Source: Serratia ureilytica
GTDB taxonomy: Bacteria > Pseudomonadota > Gammaproteobacteria > Enterobacterales > Enterobacteriaceae
Assembly (NCBI RefSeq): GCF_013375155.1
Contig: NZ_JABXOF010000012.1
Coordinates: 152,956-216,955 of the forward strand
Direction: 5' to 3'
DNA: 64,000 nucleotides
In this document: positions 19,683 through 30,187 of the stretch, piece after piece
How the letters are laid out: every line of letters starts with the position of its first letter
Numbering within the stretch: the stretch's first letter is position 1
The notes under the pieces: model-generated
Told to the model about the DNA's origin: nothing
What the model saw: only the letters and a program-made list of their open reading frames with translations
Databases searched by the model: none
Position numbers and translations under genes: made by a program

Positions 19683-20495
19683 ATGAAGAAAAACCGCGCT
19701 TTTTTAAAATGGGCTGGTGGAAAATACCCGCTGGTAGATGAGATTCGTCGCCATCTGCCGGCGGGAGACTGCTTAATCGAGCCCTTCGTGGGTGCGGGAT
19801 CCGTCTTTCTGAATACGGATTACGACGCCTACATTCTCGCCGACATCAATAGCGATCTTATCAACCTGTATAACATCGTTAAGCTGCGCACGGATGACTT
19901 CGTGCGCGATGCCCGCACGCTTTTCGCCGATGAATTCAATAACTCGGATCAGTTTTACCTGCTGCGAGAAGAGTTCAATACTAGCACCGAGCCTTACCGC
20001 CGGGCGCTGCTGTTCCTGTACCTGAACCGTCACTGCTATAACGGCCTGTGCCGCTATAACCTGCGCGGCGAGTTCAATGTGCCGTTTGGCCGGTACAAGA
20101 AACCGTACTTCCCGGAAGAAGAGCTCTACTGGTTTGCTGAAAAATCGCGCAATGCCACTTTTGTCTGCGAGCATTACCGCGATACCATGGCGAAGGCCGC
20201 AGCCGGCGCCGTGGTGTATTGCGATCCGCCTTATGCGCCGCTGTCGGCGACGGCGAATTTCACCGCTTACCACACCAACAGCTTCAGCATCGCCGATCAG
20301 CAGAGCCTGGCGCATCTGGCGCATCAGCTCTCGGTAGAGAGCCGGGTGCCGGTATTGATTTCCAATCACGATACCGAGCTGACGCGCGACTGGTACCAGC
20401 ATGCTGCGCTGTATGTGGTGAAAGCGCGCCGCACGATCAGCCGCAATATTCTCGGCCGCAGCAAAGTGAACGAGCTTTTGGCGCTGTATCGCTAA
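19683..20495 (+). CDS. dam: DNA adenine methyltransferase Dam
   Basis: A 270-residue N6-adenine methyltransferase for GATC, guiding mismatch repair, replication initiation and gene expression. The SAM-binding motif is in LKWAGGKYPL and EPFVGAGSVFLN, the catalytic motif is CDPPYAPLS (DPPY), and the C terminus holds SRNILGRSKVNELLALYR. Length is that of the family (278 in E. coli). The start at 19683 follows an 84-bp gap from damX. Confidence 0.98.
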   Translation: MKKNRAFLKWAGGKYPLVDEIRRHLPAGDCLIEPFVGAGSVFLNTDYDAYILADINSDLINLYNIVKLRTDDFVRDARTLFADEFNNSDQFYLLREEFNTSTEPYRRALLFLYLNRHCYNGLCRYNLRGEFNVPFGRYKKPYFPEEELYWFAEKSRNATFVCEHYRDTMAKAAAGAVVYCDPPYAPLSATANFTAYHTNSFSIADQQSLAHLAHQLSVESRVPVLISNHDTELTRDWYQHAALYVVKARRTISRNILGRSKVNELLALYR

Positions 20496-20546
20496 GCCGG
20501 GGGCACCCCGGCGCATAACAACTCGACCCTACGTTTGGAGAAGCGG

Positions 20547-21224
20547 ATGAAAAAGTTTTTGATTGCCCCGTCCATTCTGTCGGCAGATTTTGCCCGGTTA
20601 GGTGAAGATACCGCTAACGTGCTGGCCGCAGGCGGCGACGTGGTGCACTTCGACGTCATGGACAACCACTACGTGCCCAATCTGACCATCGGTCCGATGG
20701 TGTGCGAAGCGCTGCGCAACTACGGCATTACCGCGCCGATTGACGTGCATCTGATGGTCAAGCCGGTGGACCGCATCGTGCCTGACTTCGCCAAGGCCGG
20801 CGCGTCTTATATCTCTTTCCACCCTGAAGCCTCCGAACATGTCGATCGCACCATTCAGCTGATCAAAGAGCACGGCTGTAAGGCCGGCCTGGTGTTCAAC
20901 CCGGCGACCCCGCTGAGCTATCTTGATTACGTGATGGATAAAATCGACGTGATCCTGCTGATGTCGGTCAACCCGGGCTTCGGCGGCCAGTCGTTCATCC
21001 ACGGCACGCTCGACAAGCTGCGCCAAGTGCGCAAGCTGATCGACGACAGCGGTCGCGACATCCGCCTGGAAGTCGACGGCGGGGTGAAGGTGGATAACAT
21101 CGCCGAAATCGCCGCCGCGGGCGCCGATATGTTCGTCGCCGGTTCCGCCATCTTTGGCCAGCCGGACTACCGCAAGGTGATCGACGAGATGCGCAGCGAG
21201 CTGGCGAAGGTTTCCCATGGCTGA
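20547..21224 (+). CDS. rpe: Ribulose-phosphate 3-epimerase
   Basis: A 225-residue TIM-barrel metalloenzyme interconverting ribulose 5-phosphate and xylulose 5-phosphate in the pentose phosphate pathway. Diagnostic pieces are [31 protein letters not shown] (metal-binding H and D), [14 protein letters not shown] and LEVDGGVK. The start at 20547 follows GGAG and gives exactly the E. coli length; a frame opening at 20535 would add four residues. gph begins inside its 3' end (8-nt overlap). Confidence 0.98.
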   Translation: MKKFLIAPSILSADFARLGEDTANVLAAGGDVVHFDVMDNHYVPNLTIGPMVCEALRNYGITAPIDVHLMVKPVDRIVPDFAKAGASYISFHPEASEHVDRTIQLIKEHGCKAGLVFNPATPLSYLDYVMDKIDVILLMSVNPGFGGQSFIHGTLDKLRQVRKLIDDSGRDIRLEVDGGVKVDNIAEIAAAGADMFVAGSAIFGQPDYRKVIDEMRSELAKVSHG

Positions 21225-21915
21225 TTTCGGCGCGATCCGCGCATTGGCCTTCGATCTGGACGGCACGCTGGTCGACAGCGCGCCGGGCCTGGCGGCCGCC
21301 ATCGATATGGCGCTGGAAGAAGCGGGCCTGCCGCAAGCGGGTGAGGAGCGGGTTGGCACCTGGATCGGCAACGGCGCCGACGTGCTGGTGCAGCGCGCGC
21401 TGCGCTGGGCGGAAGCGGAAGGCACGCCGGAACAGTGCGGCCGGCTGCGTGAACGCTTCGACCATTTCTATGCGCAGACCGTCGACAGCGGTAGCCGCCT
21501 GTTCCCGCAGGTGCAAGAGACGCTGGCCCGACTGGCCGCGCACGGCTACCCGATGGCGCTGGTGACCAACAAGCCGACGCCGTTCGTGGCGCCGCTGCTG
21601 GCATCGTTGGGGATTGGCGACTATTTCTCGCTGGTGATCGGCGGCGACGACGTGACGGAAAAGAAACCGCACCCGGCGCCGTTGTATCTGGTGCTCGGCA
21701 AGCTTGGGCTGCGCGCGCATGAACTGCTGTTCGTCGGCGATTCACGCAACGATATTCAAGCCGCGCAGGGCGCCGGTTGCCCAAGCGTCGGCTTTACCTA
21801 CGGTTATAACTACGGCGAATCGATAGCCCTGAGCCACCCCGATCGGGTGTTGGAGCGCTTTGCCGATTTGTTGCCCGCTCTTGGGCTGTCATCTTTAGAG
21901 AATCAGGAAATTTAA
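21217..21915 (+). CDS. gph: Phosphoglycolate phosphatase
   Basis: A 232-residue HAD-family phosphatase that dephosphorylates 2-phosphoglycolate, which arises from repair of 3'-phosphoglycolate DNA ends. Motifs in order: [29 protein letters not shown] and [12 protein letters not shown]. It overlaps rpe by 8 nt and ends 2 nt before trpS, so the operon continues through it. Confidence 0.97.
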   Translation: MADFGAIRALAFDLDGTLVDSAPGLAAAIDMALEEAGLPQAGEERVGTWIGNGADVLVQRALRWAEAEGTPEQCGRLRERFDHFYAQTVDSGSRLFPQVQETLARLAAHGYPMALVTNKPTPFVAPLLASLGIGDYFSLVIGGDDVTEKKPHPAPLYLVLGKLGLRAHELLFVGDSRNDIQAAQGAGCPSVGFTYGYNYGESIALSHPDRVLERFADLLPALGLSSLENQEI

Positions 21916-21917
21916 AC

Positions 21918-22925
21918 ATGAGTAAGCCCATCGTATTTAGCGGCGCGCAGCCGTCCGGCGAACTGACCATCGGCAACTACATGGGTGCGCTGCGTCAGTG
22001 GGTGCAGATGCAGGACGACTACGACTGCATCTACTGCATCGTCGATCTGCATGCCATCACCGTGCGCCAGGACGCCGAGAAACTGCGCAAAGCCACGCTG
22101 GATACGCTGGCGCTGTACCTGGCCTGCGGTATCGATCCGGAAAAAAGCACCATCTTCGTGCAGTCGCACGTGCCTGAGCACACGCAGCTGAGCTGGGTGC
22201 TGAACTGCTACACCTATTTCGGCGAACTGAGCCGCATGACGCAGTTCAAAGACAAATCCGCGCGCTACGCGGAGAACATCAACGCCGGGCTGTTCAGCTA
22301 TCCGGTGCTGATGGCGGCGGATATCCTGCTGTATCAAACCAACCAGGTGCCGGTGGGCGAAGACCAGAAGCAGCACCTGGAACTGAGCCGCGACGTGGGC
22401 CAGCGTTTCAACGCGCTGTACGGCGACGTGTTCAAAGTGCCGGAGCCGTTTATTCCTAAATCCGGCGCGCGCGTGATGTCGCTGCAGGAACCGACCAAGA
22501 AGATGTCCAAGTCGGACGATAACCGCAACAACGTGATCGGCCTGCTGGAAGATCCGAAAGCGGTGACCAAGAAGATTAAGCGCGCAATGACCGACTCGGA
22601 AGAGCCGCCTGTCGTGCGTTACGACGTGGTCAACAAGGCGGGCGTCTCTAACCTGCTGGATATTCTCGCCGGCGTGACCGGCAAGAGCATCGCGCAGCTG
22701 GAAGCCGAGTTCGAAGGCCAGATGTACGGCCACCTGAAAGGCGCGGTGGCGGAAGCCGTCTCCGGCATGCTGGGTGAGCTGCAGGAGCGCTATCACCGCT
22801 TCCGTAACGACGAAGCCTATCTGCAGCAGGTGATGCGCGACGGCGCCGCCAAGGCCCGCGCACGCGCGCAGGAAACCCTGGCGAAGGTCTATCAGGCCGT
22901 TGGTTTCGTACCGCCGCAGGCGTAA
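21918..22925 (+). CDS. trpS: Tryptophanyl-tRNA synthetase
   Basis: A 335-residue class I aminoacyl-tRNA synthetase charging tRNA-Trp. The HIGH-equivalent is in [18 protein letters not shown] (TIGN), and the KMSKS loop is seen in [13 protein letters not shown]. The length matches (334 in E. coli). It is the last gene of the aroK-trpS operon, followed at once by a strong bidirectional terminator shared with convergent cysG. Confidence 0.98.
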   Translation: MSKPIVFSGAQPSGELTIGNYMGALRQWVQMQDDYDCIYCIVDLHAITVRQDAEKLRKATLDTLALYLACGIDPEKSTIFVQSHVPEHTQLSWVLNCYTYFGELSRMTQFKDKSARYAENINAGLFSYPVLMAADILLYQTNQVPVGEDQKQHLELSRDVGQRFNALYGDVFKVPEPFIPKSGARVMSLQEPTKKMSKSDDNRNNVIGLLEDPKAVTKKIKRAMTDSEEPPVVRYDVVNKAGVSNLLDILAGVTGKSIAQLEAEFEGQMYGHLKGAVAEAVSGMLGELQERYHRFRNDEAYLQQVMRDGAAKARARAQETLAKVYQAVGFVPPQA

Positions 22926-22938
22926 CGCCGGCGAAAAT

Positions 22939-22967
22939 AAAAAAAGCGGCCACGGGCCGCTTTTTTT
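22939..22967. terminator. Bidirectional terminator between trpS and cysG
   Basis: AGCGGCC (22945-22951) and GGCCGCT (22955-22961) form a stem around ACG, flanked by A7 on the left and T7 on the right, so it works as an intrinsic terminator in both directions. Confidence 0.93.
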
Positions 22968-22976
22968 ATGTCGGTA

Positions 22977-24380
22977 TCACGCCATTTGCGCCAGGCTGAC
23001 GGGTGATGCCTCGCTGGCGAACCAGTTGAGTTTGCTGCGCAGGCTGACCACGCTGCCGACGATGATCAGGCTGGGGCTGGCGGCCTGCAGTGACAGGGCG
23101 CCCAGTTGGCCGAGCTCGCCTTCGATCACCCGCTGGCGGCAGGAAGTGCCGTTTTCTACCAGCGCCACCGGCGTGGTGGCCGCCAATCCATTCACGATCA
23201 GCTGGCGCTGGATCTCCGCCGCCTGCGACAGCCCCATATAAAACACCAGCGTCTGTTGCCCGGCGGCCAGCGTCGCCCAGTCCAATCCGCCGTCGGCCTT
23301 GGCGTGGCCGGTCACCAGGCGCACGCTCTGCGCATGGTCGCGGTGGGTGAGCGGGATACCGCTGTAGGCGGAACAGCCGGAGGCGGCGGTGATGCCCGGC
23401 ACCACCGAGAACGGCACGTTGGCGTCCGCCAGCGTCTCCAGCTCTTCGCCGCCGCGGCCGAAGATAAAGGGATCGCCGCCTTTCAGACGCACCACGCGTT
23501 TGCCTTGCTGCGCCTGCTGCAGCAGGATTTGGTTGATTTGCTCTTGCGGCACGCAGTGGTGGCCGGCGCGTTTCCCGACGAAGATGCGTTCGGCGTCGCG
23601 ACGCACCAGCGTCATGATCGCTTCGGAGACCAGCCGGTCGTAAACCACCACGTCGGCCTGCTGGATCTGCTGCAGCCCTTTCAGCGTCAGCAGGCCGGCA
23701 TCGCCCGGCCCGGCGCCCACCAGCACCACTTCACCGCGATCTTCCGGCCGTTCGCTGAACAGCTGCTCGAGCTGGCGTTCGGCCAGCGTGGCGTCGTCGT
23801 TGGCCAGCGACTGCGCCAGCCGATCGTGGGCGAATAACCGTTCCCAGAAGCGACGGCGCGCGCCGAGGCTGCTGAAGCGTTGTTTTACCCGCTGCCGCAG
23901 CGAGCCGCCCAGCTGGGCCAGCTTGCCGAGGTGCTGCGGCAGCATCGCTTCCAGCTTCTCGCGCAGCAGCCGCGCCAGCACCGGCGCTTTGCCGCCGGAG
24001 GACACCGCCACCATGATCGGCGAACGATCGATGATTGACGGCATGATAAAGCTGGCGCGTTTCGGATCGTCCACCACGTTGCAGAACACCCGCTGCTGGT
24101 TGGCGCACTGATACACCAGTGCGTTGACCTCCAGCCGGTCGGTGGCGGCGATCACCAGCCATTTTTCCGTCAGCAGGGCCGGGCTGAATTCGCCCTCGGC
24201 CAGCGTCAACAGGCCTTCTGCCGCCCACAGGCGGAACTGCGAGGTGAAGTCTACGGCGTTGACGGTCAGCGCTGCGCCGGCGTCCAGCAGCAGGCGGGCC
24301 TTGCGTTCGGCGATCTCGCCGCCGCCGACCAGCAGGCAGGCTTTGTGTTGCAGTTGGCAGAAAATCGGCAGGTAGTCCAT
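22977..24380 (-). CDS. cysG: Siroheme synthase CysG (trifunctional)
   Basis: A 467-residue fusion enzyme making siroheme from uroporphyrinogen III for nitrite and sulfite reductases. The N-terminal dehydrogenase/ferrochelatase part has [16 protein letters not shown] (NAD site) and [16 protein letters not shown]. The C-terminal methyltransferase has [31 protein letters not shown] and [25 protein letters not shown] at 24380 is taken rather than the GTG two codons upstream. It lies 50 bp after nirD, with no nirC between. Confidence 0.97.
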   Translation of the reverse strand: MDYLPIFCQLQHKACLLVGGGEIAERKARLLLDAGAALTVNAVDFTSQFRLWAAEGLLTLAEGEFSPALLTEKWLVIAATDRLEVNALVYQCANQQRVFCNVVDDPKRASFIMPSIIDRSPIMVAVSSGGKAPVLARLLREKLEAMLPQHLGKLAQLGGSLRQRVKQRFSSLGARRRFWERLFAHDRLAQSLANDDATLAERQLEQLFSERPEDRGEVVLVGAGPGDAGLLTLKGLQQIQQADVVVYDRLVSEAIMTLVRRDAERIFVGKRAGHHCVPQEQINQILLQQAQQGKRVVRLKGGDPFIFGRGGEELETLADANVPFSVVPGITAASGCSAYSGIPLTHRDHAQSVRLVTGHAKADGGLDWATLAAGQQTLVFYMGLSQAAEIQRQLIVNGLAATTPVALVENGTSCRQRVIEGELGQLGALSLQAASPSLIIVGSVVSLRSKLNWFASEASPVSLAQMA

Positions 24381-24430
24381 CGGCACTCCTCAGGGTTATC
24401 GGCGTGGGGGCGGGATGCGCCCCCGAAAGG

Positions 24431-24757
24431 TTATGCCGCGACTTGCACGATGCCGTCGACCACCCGGCTGGTGAAGCTGGCGACGGAGCGGCTGTCATCT
24501 TCCAGACAGTGGCCGTCGTACAGGCGGAAATGCTGTTTCTTCAGCGGGCTGGCGACCCACAGTTCGCCCTGATGCTCGGCGATCAGCCCGCGTGACAGCA
24601 CGCTGGCCTGGGCGAAGGGGTCGATATTGCTGATGGCGAACACCTGTTCGTCGGCATAGGGGCGGAACACCGCCACCTGCCGATCGCCGATCAGGGCGCA
24701 CACGCCGGTGCCGGGCAGAATGTCGGCGACGGGACAAACGGTAATCCACTGGCTCAT
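24431..24757 (-). CDS. nirD: Nitrite reductase (NADH) small subunit
   Basis: A 108-residue Rieske-fold subunit of the cytoplasmic NADH-dependent nitrite reductase. It keeps the fold (ALIGDRQVAVFRPYADEQVFAISNIDP) but lacks the CxH...CxxH cluster ligands, as normal for NirD. Its start overlaps the nirB stop by 4 nt, so the two are coupled. Downstream is cysG, which makes the siroheme cofactor of NirB. Confidence 0.96.
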   Translation of the reverse strand: MSQWITVCPVADILPGTGVCALIGDRQVAVFRPYADEQVFAISNIDPFAQASVLSRGLIAEHQGELWVASPLKKQHFRLYDGHCLEDDSRSVASFTSRVVDGIVQVAA

Positions 24758-27303
24758 GCGTGGCTCTCCTCGGTATCGATCAGGGTGACGGGAATGCGCT
24801 CGTCAGGGCGCGCCGGGCGGTGCTGGTCGCGTTCAGCCACCACCTGCACGTTCGGATCGCGCAGCGGGCTGTTGATGAAGTGAGCGAAGCGCAGCTGCGT
24901 TTCCGGATGCTCGACGGTCTCTTTCCACTCGCAGACCACCGCGTCGCGCAGGCGGGCGATCTCCGCTTCCAACTGCTCGTTGATGCCGAGCTTGTCGTCG
25001 ACGATCACCTTGCGCAGGTAATCGATGCCGCCTTCCAGGCTCTCCAGCCATACCGAGGTACGCTGCAGCTTATCGGCGGTGCGGATATAGAACATCATGA
25101 AGCGGTCGAGGTAGCGCACCAGGGTCTCGCGATCGAGATCGGCGGCCAGCAGGTCGGCGTGGCGCGGTTTCATGCCGCCGTTGCCGCAGACGTACAGGTT
25201 CCAGCCGTTTTCGGTGGCGATGATGCCGACGTCCTTGCCCTGCGCCTCGGCGCATTCACGGGTACAGCCCGAGACGCCGAACTTCATTTTGTGCGGGGTG
25301 CGGATGCCTTTGTAGCGATGTTCCAGCGTGACGCCGAAGCCGACGCTGTCGCCGACGCCGTAGCGGCACCAGGTGCTGCCGACGCAGGTTTTCGCCATGC
25401 GCAGCGCCTTGGCATACGCGTGGCCGGTTTCAAAGCCGGCGGCGAGCAGCTTGCTCCAGATGGCCGGCAGATCGTCTTTCTGCGCGCCGAACATGCCGAT
25501 GCGCTGCGAGCCGGTCATTTTGGTGTAGAGGTTGTATTCCTTGGCGATCTGGCCGATGGCCAGCAGGCCGTCCGGGGTGATTTCGCCGCCGGCGGAGCGC
25601 GGGATCACCGAGTAGGTGCCGTCTTTCTGGATATTGCCGAGGAAGTTGTCGTTGGTATCCTGCAGCGGCGTATGCTGCGGCTTGAGGATGTACTCGTTCC
25701 AGCAAGAAGCCAGCAACGAGCCGACGGTCGGTTTACAGACTTCGCAGCCGTAGCCTTTGCCGTATTTGGCCAGCAATGCCTCGAACGACTTGATGCCTTC
25801 GACGCGGATCAGGTGGAACAGCTCCTGGCGTGAATAGGCGAAGTGTTCGCACAGGTGGTGGTTGACCTCGATGCCTTGCTTGCTCAGCTCGGCGTTCAGT
25901 ACCTGGGTGAGCAGCGGGATGCAGCCGCCGCAGCCGGTGCCGGCCTTGGTTTCGGCCTTCAGCGCCGCCACGGTGTGGCAGCCTTTATTGACCGCCTGGA
26001 TGATGTCGCCTTTGCTGACGTCGAAGCAGGAGCAGATCTGCGCGCTTTCCGGCAGCGAATCTACGCCGATGGCCGGTTTGCTGCCCGCATGGGCCGGCAG
26101 GATCAGGCCGTCCGGGTTTTCCGGCAGCTCGATGCCGTTCAGCGCCAGCTGCAACAGGTTGCCGTAGTCGCTGGTGTCGCCCACCAGCACCGCGCCGAGC
26201 AGGGTTTTATTGTCGGCGCTGACCACGATGCGTTTGTAGACTTCTTTGCTCTCATCCAGATAAACGTAGCTGCGGGCGCCCTCGGTGCGGCCGTGGGCAT
26301 CGCCGATGCCGCCGACGTCTACGCCCAGCAGTTTCAGTTTGGCGCTCATATCGGCACCCTGGAAGCCGTTTTCGCGGCCCAGCAGGTGATCGGCGGCCAC
26401 CTGCGCCATTTTGTAACCCGGCGCCACCAGGCCGAAGGTGCGATCGCGCCAGGCGGCGCACTCACCGATGGCGTACACGTCCGGATCCGATGTCTGGCAG
26501 CAGTCGTTGATGGCGATGCCGCCGCGGCGGCCGATCTCCAGTCCGCATTGACGCGCCAGCTTGTCCTGGGCGCGGATGCCGGTGGAGAAAACGATGAAAT
26601 CCACTTCCAGCAGGCTGCCGTCGGCGAAATGCAGGGTTTTGCGCGCCGTGCCGCCGCCGTTGACGATCTCCTGGGTGTTTTTCCCGGTGTGTACTTTGAC
26701 GCCCATGCGCTCGATCTTGCGGCGCAGCTGGTCACCGCCCATCGGGTCGAGCTGTTCGGCCATCAGCACCGGAGCGAATTCGATCACGTGCGTTTCCACC
26801 CCCAGGCTTTTCAGCGCGCCGGCGGCTTCCAGCCCCAACAGCCCGCCGCCGACCACCGCGCCGCGTTTGCTGCGGCGCGCGCAGGCTTCAATGGCGTTCA
26901 GGTCTTCGATGGTGCGGTAAACGAAGCAGTCCTGGCTATCCGAGCCTTTAATCGGCGGGATCCACGGATAGGAGCCGGTGGCCATGATCAGCTTGTCGTA
27001 ATAGACGGTGCGTCCGGTATTGGAGTGGATGACTTTCTCGTCGCGATTGATGGTGATGGCGCGTTCGCCGATCAGCACCTTCACGCCGTGCTTTTCGTAA
27101 AAGCCTTCGCGCACCAGCGACAGCTCTTCGGCGGTATGGTGCGAGAAATAGGAAGAGAGATGCACGCGATCGTAAGCGATGCGCGGCTCTTCGCAAAACA
27201 CGGTGATGTCGAATAGGTCTTTGTCTGCTTTATCCAACAGATCTTCGATGAACCGGTGGCCGACCATGCCATTGCCGATCACGGCAAGTTTGACTCTGCT
27301 CAT
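24754..27303 (-). CDS. nirB: Nitrite reductase (NADH) large subunit
   Basis: An 849-residue cytoplasmic enzyme reducing nitrite to ammonium. In order: FAD-binding (VIGNGMVGHRFIEDLL), NAD-binding (GAVVGGGLLGLEAAGAL), a BFD-like [2Fe-2S] domain (ICSCFDVSKGD and GTGCGGC), a ferredoxin-like domain, and the siroheme/[4Fe-4S] half (TCVGSTWCRYG and GVSGCTRECAEAQGKDVG). The start at 27303 gives the canonical MSRVKLAVIGNG and the length of E. coli NirB (847). The promoter has FNR and NarL sites, so anaerobic, nitrate/nitrite-induced expression is likely. Confidence 0.98.
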   Translation of the reverse strand: MSRVKLAVIGNGMVGHRFIEDLLDKADKDLFDITVFCEEPRIAYDRVHLSSYFSHHTAEELSLVREGFYEKHGVKVLIGERAITINRDEKVIHSNTGRTVYYDKLIMATGSYPWIPPIKGSDSQDCFVYRTIEDLNAIEACARRSKRGAVVGGGLLGLEAAGALKSLGVETHVIEFAPVLMAEQLDPMGGDQLRRKIERMGVKVHTGKNTQEIVNGGGTARKTLHFADGSLLEVDFIVFSTGIRAQDKLARQCGLEIGRRGGIAINDCCQTSDPDVYAIGECAAWRDRTFGLVAPGYKMAQVAADHLLGRENGFQGADMSAKLKLLGVDVGGIGDAHGRTEGARSYVYLDESKEVYKRIVVSADNKTLLGAVLVGDTSDYGNLLQLALNGIELPENPDGLILPAHAGSKPAIGVDSLPESAQICSCFDVSKGDIIQAVNKGCHTVAALKAETKAGTGCGGCIPLLTQVLNAELSKQGIEVNHHLCEHFAYSRQELFHLIRVEGIKSFEALLAKYGKGYGCEVCKPTVGSLLASCWNEYILKPQHTPLQDTNDNFLGNIQKDGTYSVIPRSAGGEITPDGLLAIGQIAKEYNLYTKMTGSQRIGMFGAQKDDLPAIWSKLLAAGFETGHAYAKALRMAKTCVGSTWCRYGVGDSVGFGVTLEHRYKGIRTPHKMKFGVSGCTRECAEAQGKDVGIIATENGWNLYVCGNGGMKPRHADLLAADLDRETLVRYLDRFMMFYIRTADKLQRTSVWLESLEGGIDYLRKVIVDDKLGINEQLEAEIARLRDAVVCEWKETVEHPETQLRFAHFINSPLRDPNVQVVAERDQHRPARPDERIPVTLIDTEESHA

Positions 27304-27334
27304 TATTGCCTCAAAATTCGGGTTTCCTAGGCTT

Positions 27335-27340
27335 ACCTTA
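27335..27340 (-). promoter_or_regulatory. nirB promoter -10 hexamer
   Basis: TAAGGT on the minus strand, the same hexamer as I recall in the E. coli nirB promoter. It puts the start near 27327, exactly 41.5 bp from the FNR site centre and 69.5 bp from the NarL site centre. Confidence 0.7.
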
Positions 27341-27361
27341 TCCCTCCCGAGGGGCAATTTA

Positions 27362-27375
27362 TTGATGCAAATCAA
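27362..27375. promoter_or_regulatory. FNR box of the nirB promoter
   Basis: TTGATTTGCATCAA on the minus strand is a perfect TTGAT-N4-ATCAA FNR site. Its centre at 27368.5 is at -41.5 relative to the predicted start, the class II activator position. Confidence 0.88.
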
Positions 27376-27388
27376 TCGCGCCTTTATA

Positions 27389-27404
27389 TACCCACAACGT
27401 GGTA
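27389..27404. promoter_or_regulatory. NarL/NarP 7-2-7 site of the nirB promoter
   Basis: TACCCAC-AA-CGTGGTA is two inverted NarL heptamers separated by 2 bp. The centre at 27396.5 corresponds to -69.5, the position of the E. coli nirB NarL/NarP site (from established knowledge). Confidence 0.8.
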
Positions 27405-27590
27405 TATGAATGATTTTCCAAGTTTTTTGATAAGTTGCGGATTTTATTCACCTTTAGCTGAAGCGAGTCAGGTCGCGCACCAACTACCCCGCAGGGAGTA
27501 GACGCGCAGGCCGGCATGCAACGGCGACTTTGTCAGCGCGATCCGCTGCCAGTATGATGAAGAAAACCAGCGCAACGGCAGAGGTGAAGG

Positions 27591-28874
27591 GTGGTGAAAC
27601 GTCCATTGAAGTTTATCGACAACCTGCGTTTAAGCGGGCATGAAGGATTGTGGCAACTGGCGATAGAACAGGGGCGCATTGCGCATCTGGTGCCGCAGCC
27701 GGAAGGGCAGGAGTGGCGCAGCGACGTGCTGGATGCGCAGGGTGGGCTGGCGCTGCCGGCATTCGTCGAACCCCATATTCATCTGGATACCACGCAAACC
27801 GCCGGCCAGCCGGCCTGGAACCAGTCCGGCACGCTGTTTGAGGGGATCGAGCGCTGGGCAGAACGCAAAGCCTTGTTGACCCATGAAGACGTCAAGCAAC
27901 GCGCCTGGCAAACGCTCAAGTGGCAGATCGCCAACGGCGTGCAGTATGTGCGCACCCACGTCGACGTTTCCGATCCCACGCTGACCGCGCTGCGCGCCAT
28001 GCTGGAAGTTAAGCAGGAGGTGGCGCCCTGGGTAACGCTGCAGATCGTCGCCTTCCCGCAGGAGGGGATCCTTTCCTATCCCAACGGCGAAGCATTGCTG
28101 GAAGAAGCGCTGCGGCTGGGAGCCGACGTGGTGGGCGCCATTCCGCATTTCGAGTTCACCCGCGAGTACGGCGTGGAGTCGCTGCACAAGGCATTCGCGC
28201 TGGCGCAAAAATACGATCGGCTGGTGGACGTGCACTGCGATGAAATTGACGATGAGCAATCGCGTTTCGTCGAGACCGTGGCGGCGCTGGCGCTGAAGCT
28301 GGAGATGGGGGAGAAAGTCACCGCCAGCCACACCACGGCGATGCACTCTTACAACGGCGCTTACGCCTCGCGGCTGTTCCGCCTGCTGAAAATGTCCGGC
28401 ATCAACTTCGTCGCCAACCCGCTGGTGAACATTCACCTGCAGGGGCGTTTCGACAGCTACCCAAAACGGCGCGGCGTGACGCGGGTGAAGGAGATGCTGG
28501 AGGCGGAGATCAACGTCTGCTTCGGCCACGACGATGTGTTCGATCCCTGGTATCCGCTCGGCACCGCCAACATGCTGCAGGTGCTGCATATGGGGCTGCA
28601 CGTGTGCCAGCTGATGGGCTATGGCCAAATCGACGACGGGCTGAAGCTGATCACCAGCCACAGCGCGCGCACGCTTAACCTGAGCGACTACGGCCTGGCG
28701 GCCGGCAACAGCGCCAACCTGGTGATCCTGCCGGCGGAAAGCGGTTTCGACGCGGTGCGCCGCCAGACGCCGGTGCGTTATTCGATTCGCCAGGGCGCGG
28801 TGATCGCCGAAACGCGGCCGGCGGAAACCACGCTGCATCTGCAGCAGGATGAGACGGTGGATTTTCGGCGCTAA
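27591..28874 (+). CDS. codA: Cytosine deaminase
   Basis: A 427-residue amidohydrolase converting cytosine to uracil for pyrimidine salvage. Metal ligands appear as [10 protein letters not shown] (H62, H64), [12 protein letters not shown] and [18 protein letters not shown]; the C-terminal half closely follows E. coli CodA. The start is a GTG at 27591 (a second GTG follows immediately), preceded by a GAGGTGAAGG stretch. It stands alone: no codB permease is adjacent, and it lies divergent from nirB and convergent with tsgA, a position that has no codA in E. coli. So it is probably an insertion or relocation. Confidence 0.93.
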   Translation: MVKRPLKFIDNLRLSGHEGLWQLAIEQGRIAHLVPQPEGQEWRSDVLDAQGGLALPAFVEPHIHLDTTQTAGQPAWNQSGTLFEGIERWAERKALLTHEDVKQRAWQTLKWQIANGVQYVRTHVDVSDPTLTALRAMLEVKQEVAPWVTLQIVAFPQEGILSYPNGEALLEEALRLGADVVGAIPHFEFTREYGVESLHKAFALAQKYDRLVDVHCDEIDDEQSRFVETVAALALKLEMGEKVTASHTTAMHSYNGAYASRLFRLLKMSGINFVANPLVNIHLQGRFDSYPKRRGVTRVKEMLEAEINVCFGHDDVFDPWYPLGTANMLQVLHMGLHVCQLMGYGQIDDGLKLITSHSARTLNLSDYGLAAGNSANLVILPAESGFDAVRRQTPVRYSIRQGAVIAETRPAETTLHLQQDETVDFRR

Positions 28875-28878
28875 GGCG

Positions 28879-28906
28879 CAAAAAAGGGCGCCTTGCGGGC
28901 GCCCTT
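28879..28906 (-). terminator. Terminator between codA and tsgA
   Basis: AAGGGCGCC (28884-28892) pairs with GGCGCCCTT (28898-28906) around a 5-nt loop. On the minus strand the stem runs into a T tract, so it serves tsgA well; on the plus strand only TTGATGTATTTG follows, a weaker stop for codA. Confidence 0.85.
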
Positions 28907-28927
28907 GATGTATTTGATGCGTAGAAA

Positions 28928-30112
28928 TCAGTGCGTTACGTGACCGTGGCTGCGGTGCTTGGTCACGAAGCCCAGCAGCAGACACATCACGAACACCGCC
29001 AGATACAGGCCGTTGGCGGTGGTCAGCGCCGCGTGCGCCCCGCCTTTCGCCACGATCGGGCCGGTGACCACGAAGGTCAGCATGGTGCCGATGGTGCCGC
29101 AGGTCAGGATAAAGTTGACCAGCTTCGGCGAGGAGACCTTGGTCTGCAGCGAGCCGAGGGTGATCAGCGTGGTGTAGATGGCGCTGGAAACGAAGCCCAG
29201 GGCCATGATGTAGTAGCCCAGGTGCTCCGGATTGTCGGTGCTGACGAACAGGTACATCGCGCCGGTGGCCAGCGCGGCCAGCACGGTAACGATGCGCTGC
29301 AGATCGAAGAAGCGCAGGATGAAGCTGAACACCCACATGCCGACCATGTATGAGGTCCAGAAGTCGCTCACCAGCTTACCGGCCTGGCCGATGTCCATGT
29401 TGAACGACTTGGTGGCGTACTCAGGCACCCACTGAATGAAGCCCAGCTGGCCAAGGATGTAGCACAGCGCGGCGATCGACAGGAACAGCACGCCGATGCC
29501 CCATTTTTCTTTCTCGACCGGTTGACCGGCGTCGGCGCCTTTCTTGCCCAGCACCGGGAAGTCGGAGCACAGGGTCAGCACGAAGATCCCCACGTACAGC
29601 AGGCCGATGCAGGCATAAACCCAGTACCAGCCGATATGGCGAGCCAGCAGCATCGCGGCGACGATTGGGAAAATCATCCCGGCCATGCTGAAGAAGGAAT
29701 CGGTGAACAACAGGCGTGAACCGCGCTGGCGGCCGGCATACATGTGGGTGATCAGGAAGGTGCCGATCGACATGGTGATACCGCTAACCACGCCAAGGAT
29801 AAACATGCACAGCGAGAACATGGTCAGGCTCTTGCCGAGCATCAGCCCTGCCACCGCCAGCACCATCAGGACAAAGCCGAAGATCAGCTGACGCTTCAGC
29901 GGGATGATTTCCATCAGCCAGGCATTGAGGAAGATCGAAATCAAAATGCCGGCGTTGAGGAAAGTAAAGGTGTTACTCATGCTGGAAACCGGCAGATTAA
30001 AGTACTCTGCAATGTTTCCCATCACCATCCCTGTGACGATCACTAAAGCACCGGTCAGCGCGTACGAAAAGAAGCTGATCCAGGTAAGCCGTATGCGGTT
30101 ACTGTCATTCAT
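28928..30112 (-). CDS. tsgA: Major-facilitator transporter TsgA
   Basis: A 394-residue, 12-segment major-facilitator protein of the TsgA family (inner membrane; substrate not established). Hydrophobic segments fill most of the length and the protein ends in a His-rich tail ([11 protein letters not shown]). In E. coli tsgA lies directly between nirB and ppiA; here codA and a beta-glucoside operon have been added on either side. The N terminus [21 protein letters not shown] supports the chosen ATG. Confidence 0.93.
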   Translation of the reverse strand: MNDSNRIRLTWISFFSYALTGALVIVTGMVMGNIAEYFNLPVSSMSNTFTFLNAGILISIFLNAWLMEIIPLKRQLIFGFVLMVLAVAGLMLGKSLTMFSLCMFILGVVSGITMSIGTFLITHMYAGRQRGSRLLFTDSFFSMAGMIFPIVAAMLLARHIGWYWVYACIGLLYVGIFVLTLCSDFPVLGKKGADAGQPVEKEKWGIGVLFLSIAALCYILGQLGFIQWVPEYATKSFNMDIGQAGKLVSDFWTSYMVGMWVFSFILRFFDLQRIVTVLAALATGAMYLFVSTDNPEHLGYYIMALGFVSSAIYTTLITLGSLQTKVSSPKLVNFILTCGTIGTMLTFVVTGPIVAKGGAHAALTTANGLYLAVFVMCLLLGFVTKHRSHGHVTH

Positions 30113-30187
30113 TATATAGGCCTGAATATGTCTGTTAGAGGTTTTAAAACTGGCATAAGGCCGCTGGCTTTTCCTGGCAAACGCAGA

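Noticed and set aside
27630..29336. Open frame of 568 codons on the minus strand spanning codA and tsgA
   Set aside because: Runs antisense to codA and out of frame through tsgA; no family resemblance.
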